Source of the DNA: a virus | Reading direction: 5' to 3' (one strand) | Length of the DNA: 57,569 nucleotides | Virus record (IMG/VR): IMGVR_UViG_3300011113_000476 | Location: 1 to 57,569 of that record | Shown here: piece by piece, positions 1 through 9,826 of the stretch | Numbering within the stretch: position 1 is the first letter of the stretch | How the letters are laid out: every line of letters starts with the position of its first letter | The notes under the pieces: model-generated | The model's database searches: none | Told to the model about the DNA's origin: nothing | Seen by the model: only the letters and a program-made list of their open reading frames with translations | Program-made: the position numbers and the translations under genes

Positions 1-726
1 GGTAGTGTATTTAACATTAATTTTAATGGTACGGATGGATCGCCTATAAAACCTGAAGATGATTGGCGAGTACGAATTAGTATGGCAAGACCCACTGCCG
101 ACTTATTCTATAATAGAATAGACAACAATATTCTTGGACCATTGCGAGAAACCAGCGGGGTAATTTTTCCATATACTCCAACAGTAGCTGTAACACACAG
201 CGCGAGATATGGGTCTACGCCATTAACTCACAGTAATTATTCTAGTTATTTCTATGAAGGCAGCGAAGTTGCTGGTATTAGTATATCCGGAGAGTTCACG
301 GTACAGAACGTCAAAGAAGGCCAGTATTTGATGGCAGTCATACAATTTTTTAGAACTGTTACCAAGATGTTTTTTGGAGCAGATCAAAATGCAGGCAGTC
401 CGCCGCCAATGGTATTTTTAGATGGATTCGGTGCAGCATATCTTCCTCATGTACCGTGTGTTGTAACGTCATTCAGTCATACCATGCCAGGAGAAGTTGA
501 TTATGTGTCAATACCAGTGGGAGCCACGTTAAATAATGCAGGGTTGCAATTGCCAACAAATGTCAATTTTGGCGGGCCAGTTCGGTTACCAACGGCTAGT
601 ACAGTGAGCATTTCATTACAACCCGTATACAGCAGACAAAATATTGCCAGAAACTTTACACTAGATAGATTCTCTAGAGGTGTGTTAATACAAAATGGCA
701 ACTCGACTATCGGAGGTTTCTTATAA
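1..726 (+). CDS. Tail-tube-associated baseplate protein, gp48/gp54-like (5' truncated)
   Basis: Partial gene. The reading frame is open to the left window edge with no stop, so the Met at position 82 is probably internal; the preceding residues include DDWRVRIS, a motif I associate with the start of these proteins. The visible part has the blocks GVIFPYTP, LTHSNYSSYFYEGS, a FTVQNVKEGQY stretch and FFRTVTKMFFG followed by PPPMVFLDGFG. These resemble the marine T4-like tail-tube cap/initiator proteins that join the baseplate hub to the tail tube. Its stop overlaps the start of the gp53-like gene by one base, and the surrounding genes are all baseplate genes, which fits. The choice between gp48 and gp54 is not settled by sequence reading alone. 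Confidence 0.7.
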   Translation, partial: GSVFNINFNGTDGSPIKPEDDWRVRISMARPTADLFYNRIDNNILGPLRETSGVIFPYTPTVAVTHSARYGSTPLTHSNYSSYFYEGSEVAGISISGEFTVQNVKEGQYLMAVIQFFRTVTKMFFGADQNAGSPPPMVFLDGFGAAYLPHVPCVVTSFSHTMPGEVDYVSIPVGATLNNAGLQLPTNVNFGGPVRLPTASTVSISLQPVYSRQNIARNFTLDRFSRGVLIQNGNSTIGGFL

Positions 727-1028
727 TGGCTGAAATTCAATATGCTCAAAATAGTTTATATTCTAAAACACCTTTTTATGGAGACTTCTTAGATCTTGCT
801 AATTTTCCAGCGATACCTAAGAATCCCGATGATGTACTTTTTGCTATAAACAAAACTTATCAATATAGGCCTGATTTATTAGCATACGATTTATATGAAG
901 ACACTGGTCTTTGGTGGGTATTTGCGCTGCGTAACCCCAATACTATTAAGGATCCTATTTTTGATATGAAAATAGGCAATAGGATATTTTTGCCTAAAAA
1001 AGCTGCAATAACCAGCGCAATAGGATAA
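726..1028 (+). CDS. 53: Baseplate wedge protein gp53-like
   Basis: A 100-residue protein carrying the compact gp53 core: YRPDLLAYDLYED, then LWWVFALRNPN and IKDPIFDMKIG ending in IFLPKK. This LysM-like baseplate wedge fold is shorter here than T4 gp53 (about 196 residues), as I recall is usual in marine T4-like phages. In T4, gp53 joins neighbouring baseplate wedges. It overlaps the upstream gene by one base (TAATGG) and is followed after four bases by the hub gene, so the three are probably co-translated. The ATG at 726 is the natural start because the motif begins about 45 residues later. Confidence 0.85.
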   Translation: MAEIQYAQNSLYSKTPFYGDFLDLANFPAIPKNPDDVLFAINKTYQYRPDLLAYDLYEDTGLWWVFALRNPNTIKDPIFDMKIGNRIFLPKKAAITSAIG

Positions 1029-1032
1029 TAAG

Positions 1033-3810
1033 ATGATAAATCCCTTAGATTCTACGGTCATCAATGCATCGGCTGTTGCTATTTCTCTTAATGAGAGACA
1101 AAACGTAACAGAAAATTTAGCAACACCATTAGTGAATACAGTATCTGAAGTAGAATTAGCAGATGCATTTTTATTAAATTCTAATTATCGATCAACCAGT
1201 GCAGCAGCACAATTTACAAGCACCACTAGACAGGGAGTAGTAGATAACCCGTTGTTGGAGTATGATTCTTATACCTATTGTCTAAGTCTGCATTTAATGG
1301 GAATTCAAACTTACAATAATTTAGTGAGTAAAAACAGTACTTTACAAAAACAGTATGTACCACAAAATGTTTTAATCAGCAGTGCAGGAAGATACGGAGA
1401 AACTTTTAAACGAGATCCTGCATTTCAAGAAGATTTTTATTTTGAAGATTTAAAAATAAAAACTGTGGTTAACACTACTGCTAGAAACAGAAACAGTAAC
1501 TTAATTGAATGCAGTTTTACGATAATCGAGCCATTAGGGTTTACTTTAATTAATAGAATGTTAGAGGCTGCAAACAGAGTTAATGCAGGATTGGGAAGTT
1601 ATTTGCAAATGCCATATATGTTACAAATTGACTTCTTTGGTAGTATAAATGGCGAGCCACCAGGACCTCTCAAAGAACATTCAAAATTTATTCCTATTAG
1701 GTTGACCAATGTTAAATCTAGATTGACTTCGAAGGGCACAGAATATCAAATTGATGCAGTTCCTTTTAATCATCAAGCATTTAATCAAATAAATGTAAGC
1801 TTACCTGTTAGCACAACAGTTACTGCTACCACAGTCAGTCAAATATTTGGCGGCCCCGCACAAGTTTCGGCCACCGACGGCGAATTTTCTGTAAAACTCG
1901 TTAATAAAGCCAATATTGAAAGACAAATCACAGAACTAAGACCATTTGCAGCATCTGCATCGGGGGGATTTGATGCTCGATTTGCGTCTCAGGCCAGATC
2001 AAAAATCAGCGACTTAACAGAGCAATTGAATAATGAATATGCAAATTTTGGAATAACTGGATTCTGTGCCGCCATCAATAGCTATTTTAGTTCATTGAAA
2101 CTACAAAATCAAATATCTAGAATCAACACAGTCAGGGTTGTATTCGATGAAAAAATAGGTAATAGTAACTTATATACAGCAGCAGGTCCTGTGAATGCAG
2201 CAGGTACTCCGGCTAGTGGAACATCCACCGCTGCACAAAGAGCACAAATACAGTCAGCATCAGGTGCTGCCAAAGGCAGTCTTCGATTCGACGGTGCAAC
2301 CGTAAATATTCCCGCAGGCACAACTATTGATAGAATGATTGATTGGGCTGTTAGAAATAGTGATTATATAGGCAAACAATTAGCAGATCCAACTGTTACC
2401 CCAGAACAAAGAACCAGTATTATCTCGGGCGGAAATCCTAATACCATCACATGGCTACGATGGTTTAAGATCATTCCTAATATCACTATCAAGGAGTATG
2501 ATCCAACACAAAACAGATATAGCATGGACGTTGTATTTTATGTAAAGCCATATAATTTATCTGCTAAACACCCATTTTATCCTAAAGGGCGTGTACCTGG
2601 ATTTGTAAAAAAATATGATTATATTTTTACAGGAAAAAACAAAGATGTCATTGATTTACAAATAGATTTCAATACACTATTTTTGGTTGAAATGACTACT
2701 AATCGTACAAAAAGTAGGCAACCACAAACAGGTACTCCAGGCGACGGCTCCAAAACTGCAAATCCCGATGCAACTTCCCCTGCAGCTCCCAATCCTAATC
2801 TACAATCACCAAATCAGAATATTGCGCCTGTTCCACTGGCACTAGTCAGTGACAATGTCGCAACTACTATGAGAGCTGGTGGTCTGCCCCAAGCGTCTGT
2901 GGACGCAGGAGATCTACAAAGATCTCTGATGCTAGGTGCTAAAGGAGATATGATAACGTTAAATTTAAAAATCGTAGGTGATCCGCAGTTTATTAAACAA
3001 GATGATTTGTTCATGGCGCAAGGATTAGAGACTCCGTCGGGTCAATTTTTAAACAACAATTCTGGCAGTAGTTTGTACATGGACGGTGGAGAGTTATATA
3101 TATTTGTAAACTTTCAAAGTCCGGTAGACTACGACGAAACTAAAGGTATAGCCGATGTAACAGCTAGTAGATATAGGTACAGTGAATTTAGCGGAGTTTA
3201 TAAAATAATCAATATCGACAATTCTTTTAGTAAAGGCAAATTCGAACAAAACTTAACTTTGGCAAAATTATTGTACGATCAAGAAGGAAAACCTGTTCCG
3301 TCAAATTCAGCACAGGAAAGAATAGAAACTGGATTAACTAATGCGCTAACTCCAACAGTGAATACAGCAATCAGATTTTCAGGACCGAGAACTAATATAT
3401 CTAGTTTACTTCCGTCTACTAATTCTTCAGCGGCAGTTAATCTTGCAGTAGCAGGCGCGGCTGCATTTGCCAATGGCCAAGGCGGCAGCTTCCTAGAAGC
3501 CATTGGAGCGCAAGTAGCAGGATCTTTAGTTAATAACATTGTTGGTCGAGGATTAAATATTGCAGTAGATAAAATAACAACTGGAATTAATGATGCACTT
3601 AAAGGTACAACTGCATTAAGTGTGGATTACAGTAATAGTTTTGATTCTGTTGGCGATTTTAAATATGCAGGAGCCTTAGACTATGCGTCTGGATTCGACT
3701 CAATCGGTAACTTTGATTTGGATGTTGGAGTAACAGACATTGATGTGACCGCAGCATTCGAAAGGTTAACTGATTTAGAATTTGACGTAGGTTTTTCTAA
3801 CTTCATTTAA
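1033..3810 (+). CDS. Baseplate hub protein, gp27-like
   Basis: A 925-residue virion protein. The N-terminal third has a FYFEDLKIKTVV segment, IECSFTIIEPLGFTLI and MPYMLQIDFFG. A middle segment has KIIPNITIKEYDP, MDVVFYVKPYN and HPFYPKGRVPGF. A later segment has GDPQFIKQDDLF and YSEFSGVYKIINID. The GDP-x-x-I pattern and beta-rich tandem domains are what gp27/gpP-type hub proteins show, and the gene lies directly before the gp5-like needle that would sit on such a hub. It is more than twice the length of T4 gp27 (391). The last 150 residues are Ala/Gly/Ser-rich and end in imperfect repeats (SFDSVGDF, GFDSIGNF, DLDVGVTD). Assignment as hub rests on motif memory and gene order. Confidence 0.6.
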   Translation: MINPLDSTVINASAVAISLNERQNVTENLATPLVNTVSEVELADAFLLNSNYRSTSAAAQFTSTTRQGVVDNPLLEYDSYTYCLSLHLMGIQTYNNLVSKNSTLQKQYVPQNVLISSAGRYGETFKRDPAFQEDFYFEDLKIKTVVNTTARNRNSNLIECSFTIIEPLGFTLINRMLEAANRVNAGLGSYLQMPYMLQIDFFGSINGEPPGPLKEHSKFIPIRLTNVKSRLTSKGTEYQIDAVPFNHQAFNQINVSLPVSTTVTATTVSQIFGGPAQVSATDGEFSVKLVNKANIERQITELRPFAASASGGFDARFASQARSKISDLTEQLNNEYANFGITGFCAAINSYFSSLKLQNQISRINTVRVVFDEKIGNSNLYTAAGPVNAAGTPASGTSTAAQRAQIQSASGAAKGSLRFDGATVNIPAGTTIDRMIDWAVRNSDYIGKQLADPTVTPEQRTSIISGGNPNTITWLRWFKIIPNITIKEYDPTQNRYSMDVVFYVKPYNLSAKHPFYPKGRVPGFVKKYDYIFTGKNKDVIDLQIDFNTLFLVEMTTNRTKSRQPQTGTPGDGSKTANPDATSPAAPNPNLQSPNQNIAPVPLALVSDNVATTMRAGGLPQASVDAGDLQRSLMLGAKGDMITLNLKIVGDPQFIKQDDLFMAQGLETPSGQFLNNNSGSSLYMDGGELYIFVNFQSPVDYDETKGIADVTASRYRYSEFSGVYKIINIDNSFSKGKFEQNLTLAKLLYDQEGKPVPSNSAQERIETGLTNALTPTVNTAIRFSGPRTNISSLLPSTNSSAAVNLAVAGAAAFANGQGGSFLEAIGAQVAGSLVNNIVGRGLNIAVDKITTGINDALKGTTALSVDYSNSFDSVGDFKYAGALDYASGFDSIGNFDLDVGVTDIDVTAAFERLTDLEFDVGFSNFI

Positions 3811-3813
3811 ATT

Positions 3814-5973
3814 ATGTCATACAATCAACCATATTTGGGTACAAAACACCCCACATTCATCGACTCTACAAAAACAGATATACCTCAACCCAGTGGAATT
3901 TATATTGGAAAAGTAAAAGCCATTGATACTAATACACGATCTGGTAGACTGCAAGTTTTTATTCCACAGTTTGGTGGCGCAAATCCTGAAAGTCCAACAA
4001 CATGGAAACTAGTATCTTATGCCAGTCCCTTTATGGGCAGTACTTCCAGTGCATTAGGGGAATACACACAGCCTGTTCCTGGTCAAAATACTTTTTCTTT
4101 ATCAACGCAGAGCTATGGATTCTATATGACACCGCCCGATATTGGCACAGAAGTGTTGTGTTGTTTTGTTCCTGGAAGTCAGGAAGGATACTGGTTTGCT
4201 TGCGTGAATTCTTCTGTAACAAGAAATATGACTCCAGCAATTGGGTCAGTAGAACTTAGTTATATTTCGCAAGAAAGTATTTCTGAATCAGGTCTAGCAC
4301 CGTATTTGTTGCCAGGAAAATTTTATCCTGTGGCAGAAACAGTGGAAAGTAAAGACATATACAGCAAAGCTGGATTTTTACCTAATTTACAAAAACCACT
4401 GCATATTCCTCAGACCATTAGATTAGTGGTACAAGGATTAGACAGCGATAATGTGCGAGGAGCAATTAGCAGCAGTAGTCAACGAGATCCAGTGAGTGCA
4501 GTATTTGGATTTAGTACCCCAGGCCGTCCATTCGGTAGTCAAGATCCCGCTACTGACCCTAATATTGCACAAAAATTAGTGTCAGGCGAATTCAATCCTG
4601 CAACGTATAATGTTACAACAAGGGTAGGCGGTCATAGTTTTGTCATGGACGACGGAGATCTATTTGGCAAAGATAATTTGATTAGATTAAAAACATCAAT
4701 GGGCCATCAGATAATGTTAAATGACACTGAAGGTTTTATATATGTTGCAAATTCTAACGGCACTGCATGGATAGAACTTACTAAAGAAGGAGACATTTTA
4801 GTCTATGGCGCAAAAGATTTTGCTTTACGGACTCAAGGCAATATTATGATGCACAGTGATAACAATATTAGCTTCTTTGCAGGTCGTAATATTAATATGC
4901 AAGCAGTGGGCAGTGTTAAAATGGCGGGACAACTAGTTCAAGCCAGTGCAGAAACTGCACTAAATCTTTATGGTAAACAAGCACAACTGAGAAGCGGCTC
5001 GGGGCTGTCTTTGGTTGCCCAACAATCTATGGGTATAAGAGCAGGTGGGTCTATCGCAGTTAATGGTGCTGCTATTGCGTTAAATGGCGGTGGCGGTGGT
5101 GGCGCAGAAATAAATCCCCCTAGTAGGATAAATTTATATCAATTACCTGATGCCAAAGTTGCTAGTCCTGGCATTTGGTTTGCTCAACAAAACTCGTTAA
5201 TTTCTACAAATTATAAAGTACCAACTCACGAACCTTATATTAGAGGAAATGCATCAGCAATATTTCAAAGTCAAAGAGAAACTGTGGCTAGCTTGCCAAA
5301 AGATGTTTTAGGCGACCCTATTAATCCTCCCACCGATATCACTGAGGTAGGGCCAACTCAAGCAGCAACAGAGAACTTAACAGGAGCAGCTCCGGCTGGA
5401 GTTTTTATCGCCCAACCCGAGCCCATTGATAGTCTTGGAAATTTAGATAAAAATCAACTTAGAGCCGTTATGGCACAAATTGGACACAGCGAAAGTGGTG
5501 GGTCGTATCAAGCACAAAACGACGCAGGATATCAGGGCAAGTATCAATTGGGGTCTCTTGCACTGCAAGATTTAGGATACATTAAGGCAGGAACACCGCA
5601 GACAGCAGAAGCATTGAATAATCCCAACAATTGGACTGGAAAAGATGGTATTTCGAGCTCAGACGCATTTAGAGAAAATGGAACTATTCAAGAAAAGGCA
5701 ATGTATAACTATACTAAAGAGAACTATGCAAGGTTACAAAAAAATGGTATTATTACAGCAGACAGTTCTGCAGAAGATGTTGCAGGCATAGTCAGTGCTG
5801 CCCATTTAGTTGGATCTGCCGCTGCAACCAATTGGTATAAAACGGGGCAACCTACCACCGATGATAATGGCAGAACTGCTTCTGCTTTTTACAATCAAGG
5901 AAAATATAGTCAAACACAGGTTCCTGTTATACAAGCCAGTGTTGAAAGCTCTAATATAACTAGCACAGGGTAA
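3814..5973 (+). CDS. 5: Tail needle/baseplate hub with OB-fold, beta-helix and C-terminal muralytic domain (gp5-like)
   Basis: A 719-residue protein in three parts. Residues about 25-135 form a gp5/VgrG OB-fold (GIYIGKVKAIDTNTRSGRLQV, then PPDIGTEVLCCFVPG and GYWFACV). Residues about 270-430 form a gp5C/VgrG beta-helix (GHSFVMDDGD, IRLKTSMGHQIMLND, GNIMMHSDNNISFFAGRNI). Residues about 550-700 form a lysozyme/transglycosylase-like domain with IGHSESGGSY, in which E560 is the likely catalytic acid, then GKYQLGSLALQDLGY. This would pierce the outer membrane and locally cut peptidoglycan during infection. In T4 gp5 the lysozyme lies between the OB-fold and the helix; here it follows the helix. 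The gene starts four bases after the hub gene. Confidence 0.8.
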   Translation: MSYNQPYLGTKHPTFIDSTKTDIPQPSGIYIGKVKAIDTNTRSGRLQVFIPQFGGANPESPTTWKLVSYASPFMGSTSSALGEYTQPVPGQNTFSLSTQSYGFYMTPPDIGTEVLCCFVPGSQEGYWFACVNSSVTRNMTPAIGSVELSYISQESISESGLAPYLLPGKFYPVAETVESKDIYSKAGFLPNLQKPLHIPQTIRLVVQGLDSDNVRGAISSSSQRDPVSAVFGFSTPGRPFGSQDPATDPNIAQKLVSGEFNPATYNVTTRVGGHSFVMDDGDLFGKDNLIRLKTSMGHQIMLNDTEGFIYVANSNGTAWIELTKEGDILVYGAKDFALRTQGNIMMHSDNNISFFAGRNINMQAVGSVKMAGQLVQASAETALNLYGKQAQLRSGSGLSLVAQQSMGIRAGGSIAVNGAAIALNGGGGGGAEINPPSRINLYQLPDAKVASPGIWFAQQNSLISTNYKVPTHEPYIRGNASAIFQSQRETVASLPKDVLGDPINPPTDITEVGPTQAATENLTGAAPAGVFIAQPEPIDSLGNLDKNQLRAVMAQIGHSESGGSYQAQNDAGYQGKYQLGSLALQDLGYIKAGTPQTAEALNNPNNWTGKDGISSSDAFRENGTIQEKAMYNYTKENYARLQKNGIITADSSAEDVAGIVSAAHLVGSAAATNWYKTGQPTTDDNGRTASAFYNQGKYSQTQVPVIQASVESSNITSTG

Positions 5974-5981
5974 ATATAGAT

Positions 5982-6359
5982 ATGGCACTGTATAACGGAT
6001 TCAGCACATTAGAAAGTAGCAAAAGATTTCGATTAACCGATTTTGAATTGGTGAAACGAGATCTACAAAATCATTTTAACATTCGCAAAGGCGAAAAGTT
6101 AATGAATCCTGAATTTGGCACCATAATATGGGATATGCTGTTCGAACCTCTGAATGAAGAAAGTAAAACTACAATAATACAGGACATAAAACGTATTGTT
6201 GCAAATGATCCAAGAATTGCGGCACAGAATGTAATTGTAACTCAGTATGACAGAGGATTACAAATAGAATTAGATTTAATCTACATTCAAACAAATCAGA
6301 CTGATAAATTGGCTATGAAGTTTGATCAGCAAATAATTCAAAATAATTCAATGCTTTAA
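5982..6359 (+). CDS. 25: Baseplate wedge protein gp25-like
   Basis: A 125-residue protein with the gp25/IraD-type core: DLQNHFNIRKGEKLMNPEFGT, whose K-G-E and NPEFGT motifs are the family hallmark, then IWDMLFEPLNEE and IKRIVANDPRI. gp25 forms part of the inner baseplate wedge core that holds the sheath's first ring and is conserved in contractile systems including type VI secretion. Length matches T4 gp25 (132). It follows the gp5-like gene after eight bases and precedes gp6, an order shared by many T4-like phages. No strong ribosome-binding site is visible before the ATG. Confidence 0.9.
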   Translation: MALYNGFSTLESSKRFRLTDFELVKRDLQNHFNIRKGEKLMNPEFGTIIWDMLFEPLNEESKTTIIQDIKRIVANDPRIAAQNVIVTQYDRGLQIELDLIYIQTNQTDKLAMKFDQQIIQNNSML

Positions 6360-6378
6360 AATACCATATTTTGTTCTC

Positions 6379-6386
6379 AATAAATA
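6379..6386 (+). promoter_or_regulatory. Possible T4-type late promoter box (AATAAATA)
   Basis: AATAAATA lies in the 45-bp gap before the gp6-like gene and differs by one base from the T4 late -10 box TATAAATA. It is 18 bases before the ATG, and a GAGG ribosome-binding site lies between. Similar boxes precede two other structural genes here. AT-rich sequence makes chance matches common. Confidence 0.3.
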
Positions 6387-6404
6387 CATAAAACGAGGAC
6401 AGGC

Positions 6405-9400
6405 ATGGCACTTACAACCAGACAAAGTAGTCTTTTAGTCAATCAAGACTGGACTATTCTTTACGAAACTTTCAGAAACGCGGACTTCCAAAGTTATGAT
6501 TTTCAAACTTTGCGTAAAACAATGCTGGATTATTTACGTATATACTATCCAGAAAATTTTAACGATTTCATCGAATCCAGCGAATATATAGCACTAATTG
6601 ACCTTATAGCATTTTTAGGGCAAAGTCTTGCATTTCGTACAGATTTAAACGCTCGTGAAAATTTTATCGATACAGCAGAACGCAGGGACAGTGTTTTAAA
6701 ATTAGCTAAATTAATTAGCTACGTGCCTAAACGTAATCAAACGGCCAATGGTTTTATAAAATTTGACAGTGTGCAAACCACTGAAAGATTACAAGACAGC
6801 AACGGTATCGACCTTACTAATCTTATTATAAATTGGAATGATAACGGAAACGTTAACTGGTACGAACAATTTATTACAATAATTAATGCAGCCCTGCCAA
6901 CCAACCAGCAAGTTGGAAAACCCAGTAACAGCAAGACTATTGCCGGAGTACTAAATGCAGAGTACAATATAAACTTACCACCCGGAACATTGCCAGTTTT
7001 TGGATATAACACACAAATTGAAAATGCAGTTTTAAATTTTGAAGTAGTTAGTGGTACTAGTGTAGACCAGAGTTACATTTACGAAGCAGCACCGGCTCCG
7101 GGTCGCCCTCTTAATGTAATTTACAAAAATGATAATTTGGGTAATGCCAGCAATAATACAGGATTTTTCTTTTATTTTAAACAGGGAAACTTGCAAACAC
7201 AGACTTTTAAGTTTCCCGAAAGCTTGCCCAATAATTTAGCCAGCATCAATTTTGATAATATTAATAATTCAGACGTATGGTTATATGAAATTGGCAGTTT
7301 AGGTAACATAGGGCAAGCTTGGAATCAAATCCCCAGTGTTAACGGAGTTAACATTATCTATAATAATAATGCAGCACAAAAAAGTTATCAAGTTAATACC
7401 AGAGCAGGAGATCAAATTGATCTAGTGTTTGGCGATGGTACTTTTGCTGCTATTCCTGTGGGAAGCTTTATAACTTATTTTAGAACTAGCACTGGATTAA
7501 GTTATAAAATTACACCCGACGAAATGACAAGTATTCGTCTGACTGTGCCTTATATTAGTCGCGCAGGCAGACTAGAAACACTAACGATTGTGGCCAGTCT
7601 AAAATATACGGTGGCTAATGCTATTCCAAGAGAAAGCATCACTGAAATAAAAACTAAAGCACCACAACTATACTATACACAAAATCGTATGGTCACTGGG
7701 GAAGATTATAATACATTTCCTTATGCAAATTATAGTACAATCAGTAAAGTAAAAGCTGTTAATCGCACTAGCAGCGGGATCAGTAGATATTTAGATATAT
7801 TTGATACCAGCGGCAGATACAGCAGCACTAATATTTTTTCAGAAGATGGAATACTATATAAAGAAGATGCCGATTCTAGTTTTAGTTTTACATTTGGAAC
7901 AACAGCAGACATTAACAGAATCATTGAAAATCAAATATTGCCTAGCGTAAGAAGTAAATCTCTTCAACATTTTTATTATGAATATTTTAATAGATTTTCT
8001 CTGACCAACTTATATTGGAATAGAAGTACCGCAGGATCTGGCAGTAGCACTGGATATTTTTTAGATTTTCCGTCTTCGGGAAATAAAGTTGCTGTGGGCA
8101 CAGGTGTTGTAGGAAATAATAGATACCTGACAGAAGGCTGTATTATTGTGTTTAGTCCCGGGCCTGGCAAATATTTTAATTCTGCCAACGAAATAGTAGC
8201 ATTGCCTTCTAATGGCCAAGTACCGCAAAATGGGCAACCTTTATTGTATGTTTCTATTACCAATTTAGTGGGCAACGGTAATCAGGGCAATTTAAGCAAC
8301 GGTGAAGGTCCTGTTAAATTAAGTTTAAATTTACCGTCAGCAGCTCAAGCTATCACAGTGATACCTACATTTAGTAATACTTTCACTACTGAGTTTATTT
8401 CTAAACTTATAGGGTTAATCAGTAATTACAGCGAATTTGGTATTAGGTATGATCAAAATACTCAAACTTGGCAAACTATTAGTGCTCAAGATTTAAATCA
8501 GACTGATCCGTTTAGTCAAATTTATCAAGGATCAACTAGCGGTCAAAACTTGGATGCAAGTTGGTTATTAAGCTTTACTGTTTCAAATTCTACGTATACA
8601 GTGCAAATTAGAGGATTAAGTTATATTTTTGAAAGTACACAAGAAACAAAATTTTATTTTGATAACAGAATAAAGATTTTTGATCCAATAACTGGGTATA
8701 CAGTTAATGACAGTGTGAATATTTTAAAAGTTAATGGAGATCCAGATACTGGACAACCACTGACAGAAAATGTACTTTGGTATATATACGATCAGATTGC
8801 AGAATCGGATGGATATGTAGATGCTAGTAAAGTTTTAGTTACATACAGTGATATAAACAATGACGGAGTTCCTGACGACCCGGACATTTTCAATACAGTG
8901 GTGCAACCAGATGTAAACAATAATCCTCCTACCAAGTTTGTTTTCTTTGAAAAAACTTATGGATATAATAGCTTTGTAACATTTACACCCATTCCTTCAT
9001 CTGCAGTTGTGATTGTCGGAAATCAACTTGAAGTCATTCCAAATATTAACAATTATATTGAAGGACAGATTTTTTATGCATACGAAGAAGAAACTTTTTA
9101 TGTTTTAAATATCGAACTTACTACACGATCATTAACTGAAAGCAATGATTATATTGCAAGAGTTGGTCGATCATCTTTGTATTTCCAATATAAACATAAT
9201 GCGCCTGGTAGTAGAAGAATAGATCCAAGTCCAAGCAATCTAATAGATTTATATGTGCTAACTAAAGAATACGAAACAGAATATCGAGCATGGGTATTGG
9301 ATACTACTGGAACAGTGCGGGAACCTGAAAAAGAAACAGGAGAAAGCTTAAAATTAGCATTTGGTGATTTAGAGAATTATAAATCAGTTAGCGATGCTAT

Positions 9401-9818
9401 CATTTATAATGCAGCGGTGTTTAAACCTTTGTTCGGTAATAAAGCCAGACCTGAACTTCAAGCCACTTTTAAGATTATTAAAAATTCAAATATTAATTTG
9501 ACTGACAGTGAAATACGAAGTCAAGTACTTGCATATATTAATGCATTTTTTGCAGTGGGTAACTGGGATTTTGGGGAAACATTTTATTTCACTGAATTGG
9601 CAACTTATATCCAACAAGGATTAGCTCCAAACATTAGCAGTATTATTATTGTGCCTAACAGTACCAGTCAAACATATGGATCATTGCAACAGATTAACAG
9701 CGAACCCAACGAAATTTTAATAAGCTGTGCTACAGTAGAAAATATTGAAATTATCAGTGCTATTACTGCGGCACAATTAAACATACAAAATTTAACGGTA
9801 AATACTATAATTAATTAA
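6405..9818 (+). CDS. 6: Baseplate wedge protein gp6-like
   Basis: A 1137-residue protein whose first 130 residues match gp6/gpJ-type wedge proteins: FQSYDFQTLRKTMLDYLRIYY, NFNDFIESSEYIALIDLIAFL, and ENFIDTAERRDSVLKLAKLI followed by YVPKRN. Later parts include VFGDGTFAAIPVGSF (about residues 345-360) and EYETEYRAWVLDTTG. gp6 dimers form the iris ring round the hub and link neighbouring wedges; a gpJ-like C-terminal domain would interact with gp53 and gp25, both encoded just upstream. It is longer than T4 gp6 (660), typical of insertions in marine relatives. A GAGGACAGGC ribosome-binding site supports the ATG. Confidence 0.9.
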   Translation: MALTTRQSSLLVNQDWTILYETFRNADFQSYDFQTLRKTMLDYLRIYYPENFNDFIESSEYIALIDLIAFLGQSLAFRTDLNARENFIDTAERRDSVLKLAKLISYVPKRNQTANGFIKFDSVQTTERLQDSNGIDLTNLIINWNDNGNVNWYEQFITIINAALPTNQQVGKPSNSKTIAGVLNAEYNINLPPGTLPVFGYNTQIENAVLNFEVVSGTSVDQSYIYEAAPAPGRPLNVIYKNDNLGNASNNTGFFFYFKQGNLQTQTFKFPESLPNNLASINFDNINNSDVWLYEIGSLGNIGQAWNQIPSVNGVNIIYNNNAAQKSYQVNTRAGDQIDLVFGDGTFAAIPVGSFITYFRTSTGLSYKITPDEMTSIRLTVPYISRAGRLETLTIVASLKYTVANAIPRESITEIKTKAPQLYYTQNRMVTGEDYNTFPYANYSTISKVKAVNRTSSGISRYLDIFDTSGRYSSTNIFSEDGILYKEDADSSFSFTFGTTADINRIIENQILPSVRSKSLQHFYYEYFNRFSLTNLYWNRSTAGSGSSTGYFLDFPSSGNKVAVGTGVVGNNRYLTEGCIIVFSPGPGKYFNSANEIVALPSNGQVPQNGQPLLYVSITNLVGNGNQGNLSNGEGPVKLSLNLPSAAQAITVIPTFSNTFTTEFISKLIGLISNYSEFGIRYDQNTQTWQTISAQDLNQTDPFSQIYQGSTSGQNLDASWLLSFTVSNSTYTVQIRGLSYIFESTQETKFYFDNRIKIFDPITGYTVNDSVNILKVNGDPDTGQPLTENVLWYIYDQIAESDGYVDASKVLVTYSDINNDGVPDDPDIFNTVVQPDVNNNPPTKFVFFEKTYGYNSFVTFTPIPSSAVVIVGNQLEVIPNINNYIEGQIFYAYEEETFYVLNIELTTRSLTESNDYIARVGRSSLYFQYKHNAPGSRRIDPSPSNLIDLYVLTKEYETEYRAWVLDTTGTVREPEKETGESLKLAFGDLENYKSVSDAIIYNAAVFKPLFGNKARPELQATFKIIKNSNINLTDSEIRSQVLAYINAFFAVGNWDFGETFYFTELATYIQQGLAPNISSIIIVPNSTSQTYGSLQQINSEPNEILISCATVENIEIISAITAAQLNIQNLTVNTIIN

Positions 9819-9826
9819 TCCAAAAG

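Noticed and set aside
82-726. Start of the first gene at the Met at position 82
   Set aside because: The frame is open back to base 1 and the preceding residues (DDWRVRIS) look like part of the family's conserved start, so the gene is cut by the window edge.
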